Below, in pieces: positions 18,363 through 30,278 of a DNA stretch of 64,000 bases; within the stretch, counting starts at the first letter, position 1; every line of letters begins with the position of its first letter. Source of the stretch: Thelonectria olida (lineage: Eukaryota; Ascomycota; Sordariomycetes; Hypocreales; Nectriaceae). Under the pieces are notes generated by a model, which was not told where the DNA came from, did not search any database, and was given only the letters and a program-made list of their open reading frames with translations. Made by a program: the position numbers and the translations under genes. The DNA lies in contig JAGPYM010000014.1 of NCBI GenBank assembly GCA_020736575.1, forward strand, positions 124,001-188,000. Direction: 5' to 3'.

Positions 18363-21089
18363 CTAGAACGTAACTGTGACCTCCAGCACGCCGTCTCTTC
18401 CCACTTCCAATTCTTTTGTCCCGTTGACATCCGCAGCTCCAACAATAATCTCCTTCTTCCGATCCCACACCTCATCCGGAACAACGACAACACCGTCTAG
18501 GCCTCGGGGCGCCTTGATGCTCAATCTCCAACCCTCTCTTTTCTCTTCCCAGGCTACATCGATAGGTCCAACCGGGGTGGGCACCGTGCCTCTCGCCCAA
18601 GAAACCCCAGCAAGTCTCAGCTTCGGCCAGACTCGATATTGCTCAAACCCGGGCTTCAATGGCGCCACGCCGAGAACGTGAGCACTCAGAAGCCATGTCG
18701 GGCCACAACTGAACAACTGAGCATACGAGCAGAAGTCTCCCTTGTAGGGTTTGCCTTGAGCTGTGAGAAACTCCCAGGTCGTTCCAGTAAAGTGCTCGCT
18801 GTCCTTGTCCATCATAGGCTCCCACACTCGGCGGAGATATTTCTCCACCGTGGAGTGCTCGTCACCAGCATGCACGGCCGCGTCGACGTGGATTGCAGAC
18901 ATGATCGGGGAGATCACAGGTGGCGGTGAGGGGTTAGTTGTGTTGGGAGAGAAGGACAACGGTGCGGAATTGTGCGAGGCCGTGCAGAGTGAAGCAAAGT
19001 GCGGCAAGATCTTCTTCTTGAGCTCGGGAGGAACAATGTCCAGACGCAAGAGCCAGGCGTGGGTTTCTTGCTGGAAGCCCGTAGTTCGCGTGTCGGTGAT
19101 GTTGAAGTATCCGTTTGAGGGGTTGTAGCATTTGTCTACAATGGCTTTGGCGACCGCATCGGCGAAAGATTGAAGGGCGGCGGCAGTTAGAGGATCGCGG
19201 ATTGCCTCGGAGTCAGCCATCTTCGAACAAGCACGAAGGACAGCGACGTAGAGGGCGTTGCGCTTGGTGGAAACACCTTGCTGGAGACCGTTGTAGTAAT
19301 CGTAGTCGCCGGCTATAGAATGTTAGTTTTCCTTCGCAAGAACCAGAATACGAATGGGCCACCTACCATCCATTCCCATTACGTGAATCAGATTGTCCTC
19401 GTTAAGCTTCTGCTTGCAGTACTCCAAGCAACCTTCAATTCTCTCCCAGCAGAGTCGGAGCAAGTCATTGTCTCCGGTAAACATCCAGTAGTCGTAGATG
19501 ACTAGGATTAGGTACAAGGAGTAGTTGACGGAGAGGATGGTAAACATGGAATCCCCAGAGCGATTAAAGTCGGTGCCAGGTGGTGCGCCTCCTGGCAACA
19601 GGCCGGGGGTTTTTTTGCTGGCTTTACATCGCAGCATTGAAGCAACGATATTGCCACGGACATACTCGCTGCCGGCAGTCGAATAGTACAATGTCTTTCC
19701 ACCGGTGATGATGTCTGCCGCCCAAGGATATCGGTCTCGTTTAGCACCGTCGAAGATGAATGGGAACTGATTCCATCCGACTCCAAAGTCGGACAGCACA
19801 GCGGGTGTGTTGAGGCCGGAGGCATAAAGCACTTGTTGGGATGGGACCGATCGAACGAGCATGTTTCTAAAACGACAGACTTGGTCTGCGCCAGCTCCGA
19901 TGCCGACAGATCCCTTCGGGACGTATGGATAGTTGGAATTGGTAACGGACACGGCGATCAGAGACATTCCCTCTGTGGTAAATAGTCAGACAATCCTTCT
20001 TCATCTCGGCGAGGCAGTCGCGAACTTACCGGCTTTGACATTTCCTTGTTTGAAGGTGGCAACTTCAGTGCCATTGATAGAAATCACAAATGGCTCCTCA
20101 CCAACGCAGCGGGTTTTGATGCGATACCACTCATTCTGGCCAACGAGAGTCGAAATCTCGGCCGAAGCGAGCAGAACAGGGACCAAGGTGGTCTGCTGCT
20201 TGTTGTAATATCCCCACCACATCTCGGTGACTGTGGCTTTCTCGTTGGTAACAAGCTGAAACAGGATGCTCGGCATGCCGCCTCCTTGACGAACAGTCCA
20301 AGCAAGGCCCCCTTCGATAACCATTGCATCAAACTCGGCCTCGTAATCTGTCCACGAGCCGCCCCAGCCGTAGGAGTTGCATCTTTGCGAGTCGACCAGA
20401 ATGCCCATGTCCTCGGACACCTGCCACGGAGGAGGAATGGTTCTTACTGGGGCACAGTTGAGCTGGATAGTTCGCGCGCCGTATCCCCAGAGCTCGTTCA
20501 GGCTGGAATCAGAGCATTCGAACTGGCCAGGCAGCCGATCGACAGGGACGTTGGACGTGGCTGGGAGGAATCCTGCTAGTGCAATCGTCACTGAGCAAGG
20601 GCCGGGAGAGACGAGAGTTATTTTCATCCATCTCTGGCTACCTTGAATGTACTTGGCATCGTGATAGCCGATATGATTGATTCGAAATCGAGCCTTTCGG
20701 CTGGTGTCGGCTCCGGCTGAAAAGGGATATGGCCCGTCACCGTCATCAAGCTTGATTCCAGGATAGCCCTCAGAAACAGCAAAGTCGACGACCACAGAGC
20801 CGCCAGGGGCGTCTATTGCCGAGACATGGATAAAGGGGATGCCAGCAACAGCAAAGCCAAAGTCGGCAATCACGGAAGGGGTTGAGGCCAAGGCAGAAGT
20901 CCTCGTCAGAACCAACGTCTCCGTCAAGCTACGCGTTAGAAGAGCATCAGCAGACGTGACGCTGCCAGACGTGGAGTGTATCTTTGTTGGTAGCAAATGT
21001 TCTGGGATTTCATCGCGACCAAAGGCGTGGTTTTGGTATAGGGGTCGAGGGAGGGAGCCGGGTATAGTGAAGTCTAGGTGCTTTGCCAT
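18363..21089 (-). CDS. Intracellular GH78-like alpha-L-rhamnosidase
   Basis: Three minus-strand exons (21089-20030, 19972-19367, 19312-18363) join in phase to 871 aa. There is no signal peptide (MAKHLDFTIPGSLPRP), so the enzyme is probably cytosolic and acts on imported oligosaccharides. The first 230 residues are beta-sandwich-like. ECSDSSLNELWGYGARTIQL begins the linker to the catalytic part. An inserted segment of about 120 residues (VSEDMGILVD...YNKQQTTLV) resembles a LamG-type sandwich seen in fungal members. The six-hairpin (alpha/alpha)6 barrel carries FDGAKRDRYPWAADI near 429-440, the block with catalytic acids in fungal GH78, and MGMDGAGDYDYYNG across the second intron. A C-terminal beta domain ends the protein. 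It would release L-rhamnose from rhamnogalacturonan fragments or rhamnosides. It is divergent from the MFS sugar transporter, sharing a 1.1-kb promoter. Other six-hairpin glycosidases are the alternative. Confidence 0.88.
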
Positions 21090-22221
21090 GGTGAAGCCGT
21101 TAGTCTATCGTGAGGAGGGTGAGTGACGACAGGGAAAAGAAACGAGAGGCAGGAGAGAGATACCAGACGAAATAACGTAAAGAGTGTATAGAATCAAATC
21201 ATGGACATTGTTCTGGAGTCAGTTGACTCTTGTCCGGTGGCACGAGTTGGTGTAATGGGTCGAGTCGAGGTGGATTGGCGTCGGGCCTTCTCTGTTGTTT
21301 CGGGTGCTTAACCCTTCCAAAAGTAGAAATAAAAAGACAAATGGAATCAACCATTCGCCCGGAGTTGCTTGTTCGACAAACATATCATTGCATCACGAGC
21401 TCTGAATACACGGCGAAACCTAGCTTGCTCGGCTGTCGGAACACAGCGTTCGCAGGAAACATACAAAACCGCGTCTCCTTCGAGTATAGCGTCCTGAATC
21501 TACCGGAGATATGCCAAGGTTTCCCCCCGAGTGCCGCTGCGGGGCTTTAAGCGAAGCTGCAAAGGTCGCGCTATTGAGCAGGTTGAGTCGTCGATGCGCT
21601 AATGGTGTGAAGACAGGAGGAGAACCATGCCGGTTTGGGCGAGTCAGGGTAGTGTTTGCCGCTGAAGTGATGTAGTAAATCCATGTCGTCTCGAAGAGCA
21701 GTTCTTGTTTGTCGATCTCCATCAGCGTAACTCTCCTCGCACAGTCGTGCAATCCTGGTCTTGACACCACCACCCCGGCTCTTCAGCTGCGAGCCAGGGG
21801 GCTCTGTAAGTCTGATTGGCAACAATAGGCACTCCTAGACTCTCGGGAGCCCAACGCAAGCCGTCCTCGTGCTTCTCTGTCCATCTTCTTCTGGAAACCG
21901 TAGCCATCCTCTCCCTACCTTTGGAACCTTTCGATCACCACCGCCCCACACCCCGCAAACGACAAGGCCCCCGTGGGGAATCATTAGAGTCTCTGGGAGA
22001 CTGGGACCAATTCTGTTGCGGGTCTGGCTGGACTACTACTCGTGGCCTGAGTTCGTCCAAAATCTTCTCGTCACAAGACACCTGGGTGAAGATATATAGC
22101 TTCGGGAGGGCCCTGTCCTCAAGCCTGTCGTTCTCTTCCCAAACCACCATCAAGGCCAATTGGTTCACTCGTATCTGCAATTCAATCAATCCCTCGCTCT
22201 TGTTGTCATTGAGACCTGACC
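21090..22221. promoter_or_regulatory. Shared divergent promoter of rhamnosidase and sugar transporter
   Basis: The 1132-bp region between the two start codons has no supported gene. A TATATA run at about 22093-22098 lies 124 bp before the transporter start and may be its TATA box. Divergent arrangement suggests joint induction, which is inferred. No regulator gene is adjacent. Confidence 0.5.
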
Positions 22222-24027
22222 ATGGCGGCCGAGGATCATAAGACGGATGCCAATCATGTCGAGGTACCGCATGACAGCACGGAAACCCCCGAGGATTCCA
22301 AGGTCACACTCCGTGATGTATGGGAACATCGTCGTGTCCTCGGTTTCTGTAAGTCTACCACTCGCTTACATGCCTAGCTCAGAAGACAGTAAGTGGCTAA
22401 CATGCTCATGTTAGGTCTCATCATCTTTATGATGCCCGTCAACTTCGGTTACGAAGTCAGCACCGTGGGCAATCTCCTTGCCGTTATCCCATTCATGGAG
22501 CGTTTCGGTCACGTCGTCGACGGAACACTTCTCATCTCGGCCAAGGACCAACAGATTCTGAACGCGGCTACCACCGTTGGCTTGTTCGTCTCCGCCTTTG
22601 CCACCGGTTGGGTCTCCGATATCATCGGCCGTAAGAAGACCATCGGTGTTGCAGCTCTTCTTTGTGTCGCCGGCATTCTCGTCCAGTACTTCAGTCACGA
22701 CATTCCTAGCCTCTTCGGTGGCAAGATCCTTGGAACCTTTGGCTTTGGTTTGGGCCACTCTCTTGGACCTGTCTTTGTTGCTGAGATGGCACCCAACAAG
22801 CTCAGAGGCACCTGTCTAATCCTTATAGTAAGACACTCAATAATCTTTTATGAGACCATAGATACTAATAAGACTAGAACACCATGATTGTTATCGGTCA
22901 ATGGCTCAACTCTCTCGTCGTATACGGTTGCTCCAACCTCACCGATGACCGTGCATGGCGCATTCCCATCATCACCCAGATTGTTCCTCCCTCCCTTCTT
23001 CTCTGCGGATTGACCATTCTTCCCGAATCTCCCTCGTGGCTCCTTGTCCGCGGCCGAATCGACGAAGCGAAGAAGTCCTATCTCCGATTCAACGGAAAGG
23101 GCTTCGATGCTGATACTGCAGTTGCCGTGGCGACTCTCGCCATTCGCAAGGAGCAAGAGGAGACTGCTGGGGGCGGAAGCTGGCTTCAGTGCTTCAAGGG
23201 AGCGGATGGCCGCCGTACTCTGATCATCTGCATGGTCTATATCGCTCAGCAATTCGTTGGAGTCAACTTTGTCAGTGGTTACTTGACTTACTATTTCCGC
23301 CTTGCCGGTGTTAAGAATGCGCTTGGAGTGGCTCAGGCGGCGTTCGCGATCCAGCTTGTCGGCAACATTTGCTCTTGGCCTTTGGTTGATCGAGTTGGCC
23401 GCCGACCGCTGGTCGTTGGAGGCACCATCGTAATCACCGTTGGTTTACTGATCATCGGCGGCATCAGCACCCTGCACAGCCAGGCATCTCTCAATGCCAC
23501 CGTTGCATTCATGGTTATTTGGGGTTTCCTCTACCAGGTCCGCAACCCCTCTGCATACACTGTAAGAGCCGAGTTACTAACCTTGTGCATTAGATGACCC
23601 TCGGACCTACTGCGTACTCGGTCGGAGGCGAGACTCCTAGCATTCAGCTGCGTCAAAAGGCATACGCCATCAACATCATGGTGGCGACCGCCGTGTCCTG
23701 CTTGGTTCTCCAGGTCATGCCTTACCTCATCAACAGCGATCAGCTCAACCTTGGTGGCAAGAGTAAGTCTCCGCTTCCGAAGTCATCTATTCTCGTTGCT
23801 GACCGGTGTGCCAAGTTTGCTTTATCTTCTTTGCCTTCTCCGTCCCAATGTGTGTCTACCTCTATTTCTGCCTTCCGGAAATGAAGGGCCGCAACTATGC
23901 CGAGATCCAGGAAATGTTTGACAAGAGAGTGCCCGCCCGCAAGTTCAAGACCTACGTCTGCCACTTGGAGGATGAGGTTGTAGCCAGTCGCATCGAGCTC
24001 GAGGACAGGAAGCCTGGTGAGGTCTAG
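22222..24027 (+). CDS. MFS sugar transporter
   Basis: Five exons (22222-22348, 22415-22827, 22878-23537, 23594-23762, 23816-24027) join in phase to 526 aa with about 12 membrane helices, in the plasma membrane. Family signatures of sugar:H+ symporters are present: DIIGRKKTIG after helix 2, LRGTCLILINTM across intron 2, PESPSWLLVRGR before the central loop, VDRVGRRPLVVGG after helix 8, and GFLYQMTLGPTAY followed by GETPSIQLR. For the third intron I used the donor GTCCGC at 23538: this gives a 56-bp intron and restores the conserved YQMTLGP junction. A donor 24 bp further on would give a 32-bp intron and insert eight alien residues. The gene is divergent from the rhamnosidase, so rhamnose or a rhamnose-containing sugar is a reasonable but unproven substrate. 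Confidence 0.92.
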
Positions 24028-25397
24028 TGTTGTGCACGTTTGCGCAGACACTCGAGATAGCCTGAACCAGCAACGTCCAATGTTGGACCTAAAGCCGTTT
24101 CTAGGAATCCTCGTCGCATAGTAACTAGGTAGTTTGCTTCATATATCCCTCCACATTTAGTACTTTATTCTCTGGTAACACTACGCATATTGAGAAAATA
24201 CCATGTGTAGTCGCAAATTTTGATTGATTGAGGACGTGGAAGTGGCGAACAGCCACGATTCAAAGTAAATGACCACATCAGACTGCGAGCTAGATAGTAA
24301 ATTGCCTTACCTTCAGAGTATTTTGAACTTAAATGGATGTTTCCAGGCCCTGGAAATCAACAGGAAAATAGAAAGCGAGTTCGGGGACACGAATTGCCAA
24401 CCACCAGCAAGTCAGAGCCTCGCAAGATGACGCCACGGGTAAGTCATACACTGCTGCGGCTCTGCTTACGACGATTAATTATCACCTTTCTTGAAACATT
24501 CTAAGCGCCGACCTGCAAGTTGATGCCGTGTTGGCAATGCTTTCACTTCCAGCCTGCAGAGCGCATACTTTAGCGTAAGCCACGCTTTGTTGTCACGGCG
24601 TTTCATGGCCCTAACTGCGGTTCGCCCTACATGAATGGACACGTTCACCAAGTTACTTTGAGGTGGGCAGATGTGCACTGAGGCTGAACCCCAACGAAAA
24701 GCGGCAGTAGCATGACTCTGGGGTTCACATCAAAAGTCCCAGAGGGTAGCTGTACACTGCTTGGCGTGATATTTCGGCTTGCATGAATGACAGAGTATCA
24801 CATGTTCCTCTGCATACGAATGTCGAAATGTGTTTGGCTCTAACCCGAGTCCATCTCTTTAAGCTCTACGACCTGATTTCTAGCATACAACGGGCTATAG
24901 AGGAGGATAAGATGTTTATACATCCGTCTCCTCAGACCAGATTCCCCGCCTCTGTCTTGTGGCTGCAATGACCCCTCACAACAGAGGAATGATTGCTTCA
25001 AAACCTAGGGGGGGGAGGCATCGCACGCGCAAGCCCGAAGCCGGCTGCAGGCTCCTCTATTTCGGTTAGACTTACGAGAACCACACCTCTTCGCATTTGC
25101 TGCCACTGTTTTCGTTTCTTGTCGTGGTCATGCAGTCAGCCTGCGCCACTGCACTTTCACGGGGCGATGGTTACATTTTCAACCAGCCTGTGCCCAGAGC
25201 CTCTCACACGGTACAAGATAACACCCAATACCAGTCCCGTATTTGTCGCCTTTTCTACTCACTCTTTCACGCCAATCAGCATCCCCCACACGAATCTGAT
25301 TGATGTCTAGGAACTTGCAAGGCCGCAAGCACAACAACTGGCAAGGCCCCGTCCACATCGTTGCGATAGCGTATTTCCACAGAATCTACATTTCAAT
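24028..25397. other. Intergenic region
   Basis: About 1.4 kb without a supported gene. A short inverted repeat (CTCTGGG at 24716-24722 and CCCAGAG at 24738-24744, 15-nt loop) is seen. It has no tRNA-like surroundings. The right part is pyrimidine-rich and is the likely promoter and leader of the GTPase gene. Confidence 0.45.
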
Positions 25398-27714
25398 ATG
25401 GCTGACTATCCTCCATCGAGTCCCTCGGTTGAATCATCCTGTAGGTTTACGAAAGCTTCCGCCCTCTGATAGCACTAATTAACTTGCTCTTCACTCTTCT
25501 AGCCGAATCCCTGATTCTGGGGACCGCAAACCAACCGAATCATGGAACCGATCCCAGGGTCTTTCGAGACGGCAGGGCGCCACGGTAGTCCACCAAAACC
25601 ATCGTTATCCTCCAAAAATTAGCTGACATCTTCTCCCTTGCAGATCCACCGATGTGTTCATAGCTGTCATGGGCGTGACAGGCTCCGGCAAGAGCTCCTT
25701 CATTTCCCATTGTTGCGAGAAAATCGCCCAAGTTGGGCACAGCTTACACGCGTGTACAACTACCGTTGATGTGTACGCATACGAGCTGTCGCCGCAGCAA
25801 ACGGTATATCTCATCGACACGCCTGGCTTCGACGACACGAATCGATCGGATACTGAAGTCCTCCGCGAGGTTGCATCATGGCTTGCTGAGTCATATAAGA
25901 ATAAGGTACTCCTGCATGGTATCATCTACCTGCATCGGATTACCGACCCTCGCATGCAAGGTTCTGCAAAGAAGAACTTGCTCATGTTTAAGAAGTTGTG
26001 TGGCGAGGATGCCTTGCGCAAGGTCGTCCTCGCGACTACGATGTGGGATGAGCTTGGAGCCAATGCTGCCCTGGGTAATGAACGTGAAAAGGAGCTGATT
26101 GATACACCCGAGTTCTGGGGCTACATGGTTTCTAAGGGCAGCCGGGTGCACCGTCATTATAACACCGCAGACTCAGCCCAGAGGATCATCAAGGAGCTAG
26201 CTCGCGGCAGCCTAAGGGTGACTCTAGACCTCCAGGATCAGATGGTTAATGAGAGGCGAGAGTTGATCGAGACTGGTGCCGGGAAAGAGATAGAGGCTGA
26301 GCTGATCGAGGAGAGGAAGAAGTGGGCGCGAGAACTCAAGGATGTGCGGGATCAAATGGAAGAAGCAATTCAGCTCAAGGATATGGAAGCGCAGCAAGCC
26401 CTGAAAGAAGTTAAGGACGACTACAAAGGCCGCATCAAGCGCCTAGAGCAACAAAGCCAGAGACTGCATGTGGACAGCGCCCGATTGCATCAGGAGCAGA
26501 TTGAGAACCTAAAGAGGGAAATGAAAGAACAACAAGAGAAGAGCTCCCGAGCTATGAAGGAGAATCTGAAGAGGGAACTCAAGGAACAGCAAGACAAGCA
26601 CTCCAAGGAGATGAACGAGCTTCGAGAGCAGAAAGACGAGCTGGAAAGAACTGGTGCACAAGTGCTGAAACAAGCAATGGATGTTTCAGAAGCTTTGACT
26701 AGAGCAAACAGATCAGCCATGTTGGCTTACGAACCGGCCCCTGCCAGCTTCGCTCGAAGTCGCCGAGAATTCTCTTTGTCACTTGCTGGCGACTTCTTTG
26801 CTCTCGAAGGCCCTAACATGTTCTACCAGTAAGATGACCCTCATCAAGACACCCGGTACACCTACAAGCTCCACGAGCTAACGAAATTTCAGGAACTGCT
26901 TTCCACCATCTTCTCGTGAGATGATGAAGCCTGTCATGAAGGCGCTCTGCTTCTTTGTCTGCGGCACAAAGTAAGTAGAGCATTAGTGTCCAGACACTTT
27001 TTGCGCTCTGGTCCCTCGTAAGAAACGTTACTGAAAACCTCTACTAGTGGTTCTTGGATTTACAAATATGAAACAGCAGAGGGAGGCTCATATTTAAGTA
27101 AGTGCTTCTAGGTTCCAGCCAGTGCTGATGGCGACACAACTCATCTTTCTGTACACCGAACTTACCTCCGCCCAGTTTGGAGCGACAACATGGACGACGA
27201 GTATCCAAGCCTAGAGAATGACCTCGAAATCAGAGGCTCGACGAGCGACTTGATCTTTATTACTCTGGGCCCCAAAGGGACTTTCTTCGCGCAATGGGAT
27301 AGTCGCTACTCATTCAAGCTCCCATCCCACATAAAAGAGACGTTCCGAGAGACCAAGAGGCACGGAGGTTTCAAAGGAATGACTCTTGGAATTGATGAAA
27401 CTTACGTCATTGTGTACGGCCACGGTTGCACTTGGGAGTTGGGAGATCACTATGATGGATTGGAAAGGAAGTTACAGCGCTCAACTCCTCCAAAGGTACG
27501 TCTCGGGCTTACAAGTGTCCTACGTGTGCAGTCTCTGGAGTAAAGGTACTAAATAATGGCGAAAATTCAGGCTGTCGCGCTGAACTCGCAGAATGGATCG
27601 GACTTTCTCGTTCTCAGGAGCACGCTTGCGTATCGTGTCAGCGGCCCTCTGAGAGGTCACTCGAACCCCAAGTTTGTGGAATGGACGGATGCGCATGGTG
27701 TCTCTCCCTGGTAG
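25398..27714 (+). CDS. GTPase-domain protein with coiled coil and novel C-terminal domain
   Basis: Seven exons (25398-25440, 25503-25584, 25644-26828, 26893-26970, 27048-27097, 27176-27495, 27571-27714) join in phase to 633 aa. The start at 25398 is supported because three exons keep one frame through to the G domain. The G domain has the Walker A GVTGSGKSS at 52-60, the G3 motif DTPG at 100-103 and LATTMWDE where the G4 specificity motif is expected, so nucleotide specificity may differ from classical N/TKxD proteins. It resembles septin/AIG1-like translation-type GTPases. Residues about 240-390 are charged heptad-rich coiled coil (EERKKWARELKDVRDQ and EQQEKSSRAMKEN). The last 240 residues form a domain I do not recognise, with WIYKYETAEG and LPSHIKETFRE. 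The gene is convergent with a HET-domain gene 207 bp away. Such G proteins occur in fungal immune-like gene sets; the role is inferred. Confidence 0.8.
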
Positions 27715-27921
27715 AATTGTATTCTTGAGGATACCGCTGGGTAGAGAGCATTTGGTATATTACGAAATAGGATAAGGTGTGAAGGGCACGTTGATTTTGA
27801 TTACGCGGCAACAGCAGACTGCATAATTACATGAGACTCGAACACTTCTCGATTGAATAGCTTGAATACGGTCGCTACAAGGACGGCATATGTCTGTATC
27901 GTGTCTAGATGCTCAACTCAA

Positions 27922-30278
27922 CTAGATCAAATACAATCCAACTTCCTTCGAGTCTCGGTCATGGTGCCAATTCTTGTGAGAATACACACTGAGATATCCC
28001 ACGCGCTGAAACACGTGTTCATGCTTCTGAACGTGCTCCGGCTGTCTGGAGAGAAGCCGCGCATTTGGTTTTGTCAGTACCAAAGCGCAGTCATCATCCC
28101 AAGCATTAACCGTTCTGGCCTTGGTCGAAAGTCTGAGACAAGTGACCTCGCGGAGTCCCAGCTTTTGAAACTCATCGTCATGGTCGCGATGGAAGCTGTG
28201 ACTCTCGGAGTCAGGACTATCCTTCTTCAGCGAGCCCTTTCCTCTGTCAGATGACACAGAACACTGGAGCGTCATGATGCGTCCAGTCAGGAAGATGTAG
28301 CCATATTTGATCTCGCCATAAGGATTGAGTCCGCTTGAGGGGCATTCGGTACGACTGAGATCGATCTTGATGAAGTGTGTGTCGTCTTCGAAGCTATCAT
28401 TCCCCCAACTCACCCCACGGTGGACACTGACCCAACTCCAGCTCGGCGCAGTATAGTTCTCGTTCGGCTCATCTGCTTCAGCTTCGACAGAATACCAGCG
28501 GAGGCCGTTGACAAGATCCTTCTCCCACAAGCCGGCAAGATATCGACCTGTCAGATCGCCAGACAACTTAATAGCCAGACCTGCGATAGCGGGAAGGCCG
28601 TCTGTCTTCCGAGTGATCTGCTTAGCCGAGTAAGAGACGACCAAGTCTCGCCAAAGCTCATGGCCCAAGACGAACTCATTGTCAGTCGAGAAGGACCATC
28701 TCGCATTGTGTCGCGTGACCTCTTGCCTACGAGCCGGCATTTTCGGGATGTGTTTTTGCCCAGTCCTGAGAATACGACGCTGGGGTACGAGAGAGTCTTT
28801 CTGGTGATTGTACAGAGCGCCGCATTCGCAATTCATGCAAGTGAGGCAGTCAAAAATAGCCTCGTCTTTAGTGAAGTGTAGGATACGCGTGGCCAGCATT
28901 CTTTCTTGAAAACACCAAGCGCGGTAGAACAGAGGGTAGTTCGCCGGGTCAACCAATCTCCCAGCCGACAAATGGTTGATAAAGTCTTCGAGATGGGGGG
29001 ACTTGTATCCCCAGCTGAACGCAGCGTGGTCAATGGATTGTCTTCCGTGTAGCTCGAAAGGCTTGCCATCCGGGAAAGATCCAGTCTGGGTGATGAAGGC
29101 GGGTTTATGGCTGAGGAAGCCAGCTTCGCCGTCGGGGAACCCAGTGGCAGCGACGACAAGATACGCTCCTTCGTAGATTGAGGCCATCTTTGCCGCTTCG
29201 ATTTCCCAATCCTTCTTATCATCCTGAATGATGCACAGGGAGTCGATCCAGACGTATCGTATCCCAAGGCCTTGGGCGAGTTGCACAGCATGTTTGAAGG
29301 TATTCGAGAGTTGGTCATGGGGAATCCTCTGCTTGAACTGGGCGAGTGATGCCTTCTTCAGTAACAGGTTATGAGTCTTTCCCCAGCAATGAGACAGAGC
29401 GATGTATGGCTCGTCAATTTGCAAGGACTCGTCGGTTTCGAAAAGGTGAATGTCCTTGACATCGCCTGACCCAACACTGAGGACTCTCTTGGGTAGTCTG
29501 CTTTTGATGGAGGATGCGGCTTCGGCACAGATGGGATGGGATTCCTTACATTCCTTGACCCAACCATGAATTTTTTCCAGCAGCGGTCGAGATGTCGGAT
29601 CGGACGTAATGTGCCCTGCTGGTCCGCCCTTCCAATTGAGGGCATCCTCACCAGGCCAGGCTTTGTCCACGAAGCTGCCAACGGACGGCCAGGGAGAAGG
29701 TGAGCCTACAGAATGGCTCAGTCGAGTTCAGGTGCGAAGACATCAGACGTACCTGGCAAGGCGTAAACTTCGTAGTCTCCGAGGCGTTCGAACTCGCCCA
29801 TGGCGGGACTCCAAAAGTCGGGGATCCAGTCATCCTCTTCGACTCGGTCAAGTTCCAATCTCAAAACATTTCCCTTGCAAAATGTGAAGCCGAGGCGAAG
29901 TGAAGGGTCGTTAAAATCCGCTTCTGCGGGGTTGAGCTTTGTCAATAGTTCCTTCAGGAGTAGGCAAGTTGTGCAGCCGGCGGCAGCGGACTGGGCGATA
30001 TCCGTGAGCTCTGCTTCAACTCGCCAAGGCGTGTAGTCGGCTCGGGCTTGTTGCGCCCAAGCCGGCGCTTTGCTGTTATCCTTCGCCCTTGCTACATTCT
30101 CCCTCCCGCTTGCGTCATGCACCCAGATGCGGCCGATGGACACAGTGACGTTGGCCGACCCTGCGTGGAGGTTGTAACAGGTGCGACAGAATCTTGGATC
30201 CTTCTTGATGTCGTTTATTTCTTCTCCATCCGGAATGGGTGACTCTTGAAGCTGTAATGCCACCATGTCTGTTGGCAT
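27922..30278 (-). CDS. HET-domain (heterokaryon incompatibility) protein
   Basis: Two minus-strand exons (30278-29753, 29705-27922) join in phase to 769 aa. Removing the 47-bp intron restores YALPGSPSPWPSV, a stretch typical of these proteins. The N-terminal 170 residues contain a Cys-rich motif (CRTCYNLHAG, CTTCLLLKEL). The HET domain shows its conserved blocks: YIALSHCWG near 276-284, YVWIDSLCIIQDD near 325-337 with WEIEAAKMASIYEGA, and FYRAWCFQERMLATRILHF further on. HET proteins trigger cell death when unlike strains fuse, often downstream of a partner that senses non-self. The domain is related to TIR-type folds. No NACHT or repeat domain is fused here. Its convergent partner is a GTPase-domain gene. 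The C-terminus after about residue 600 is variable and not recognised. Gene model confidence is high. Confidence 0.9.

Noticed and set aside
23562..23593. A 32-bp intron in the sugar transporter
   Set aside because: Using the upstream donor at 23538 gives a normal 56-bp intron and restores the conserved YQMTLGP junction, so the ultra-short intron is not needed.
24716..24744. Short inverted repeat as a terminator or RNA gene
   Set aside because: Seven base pairs with a 15-nt loop are too common by chance, and such terminators are not used by RNA polymerase II genes.
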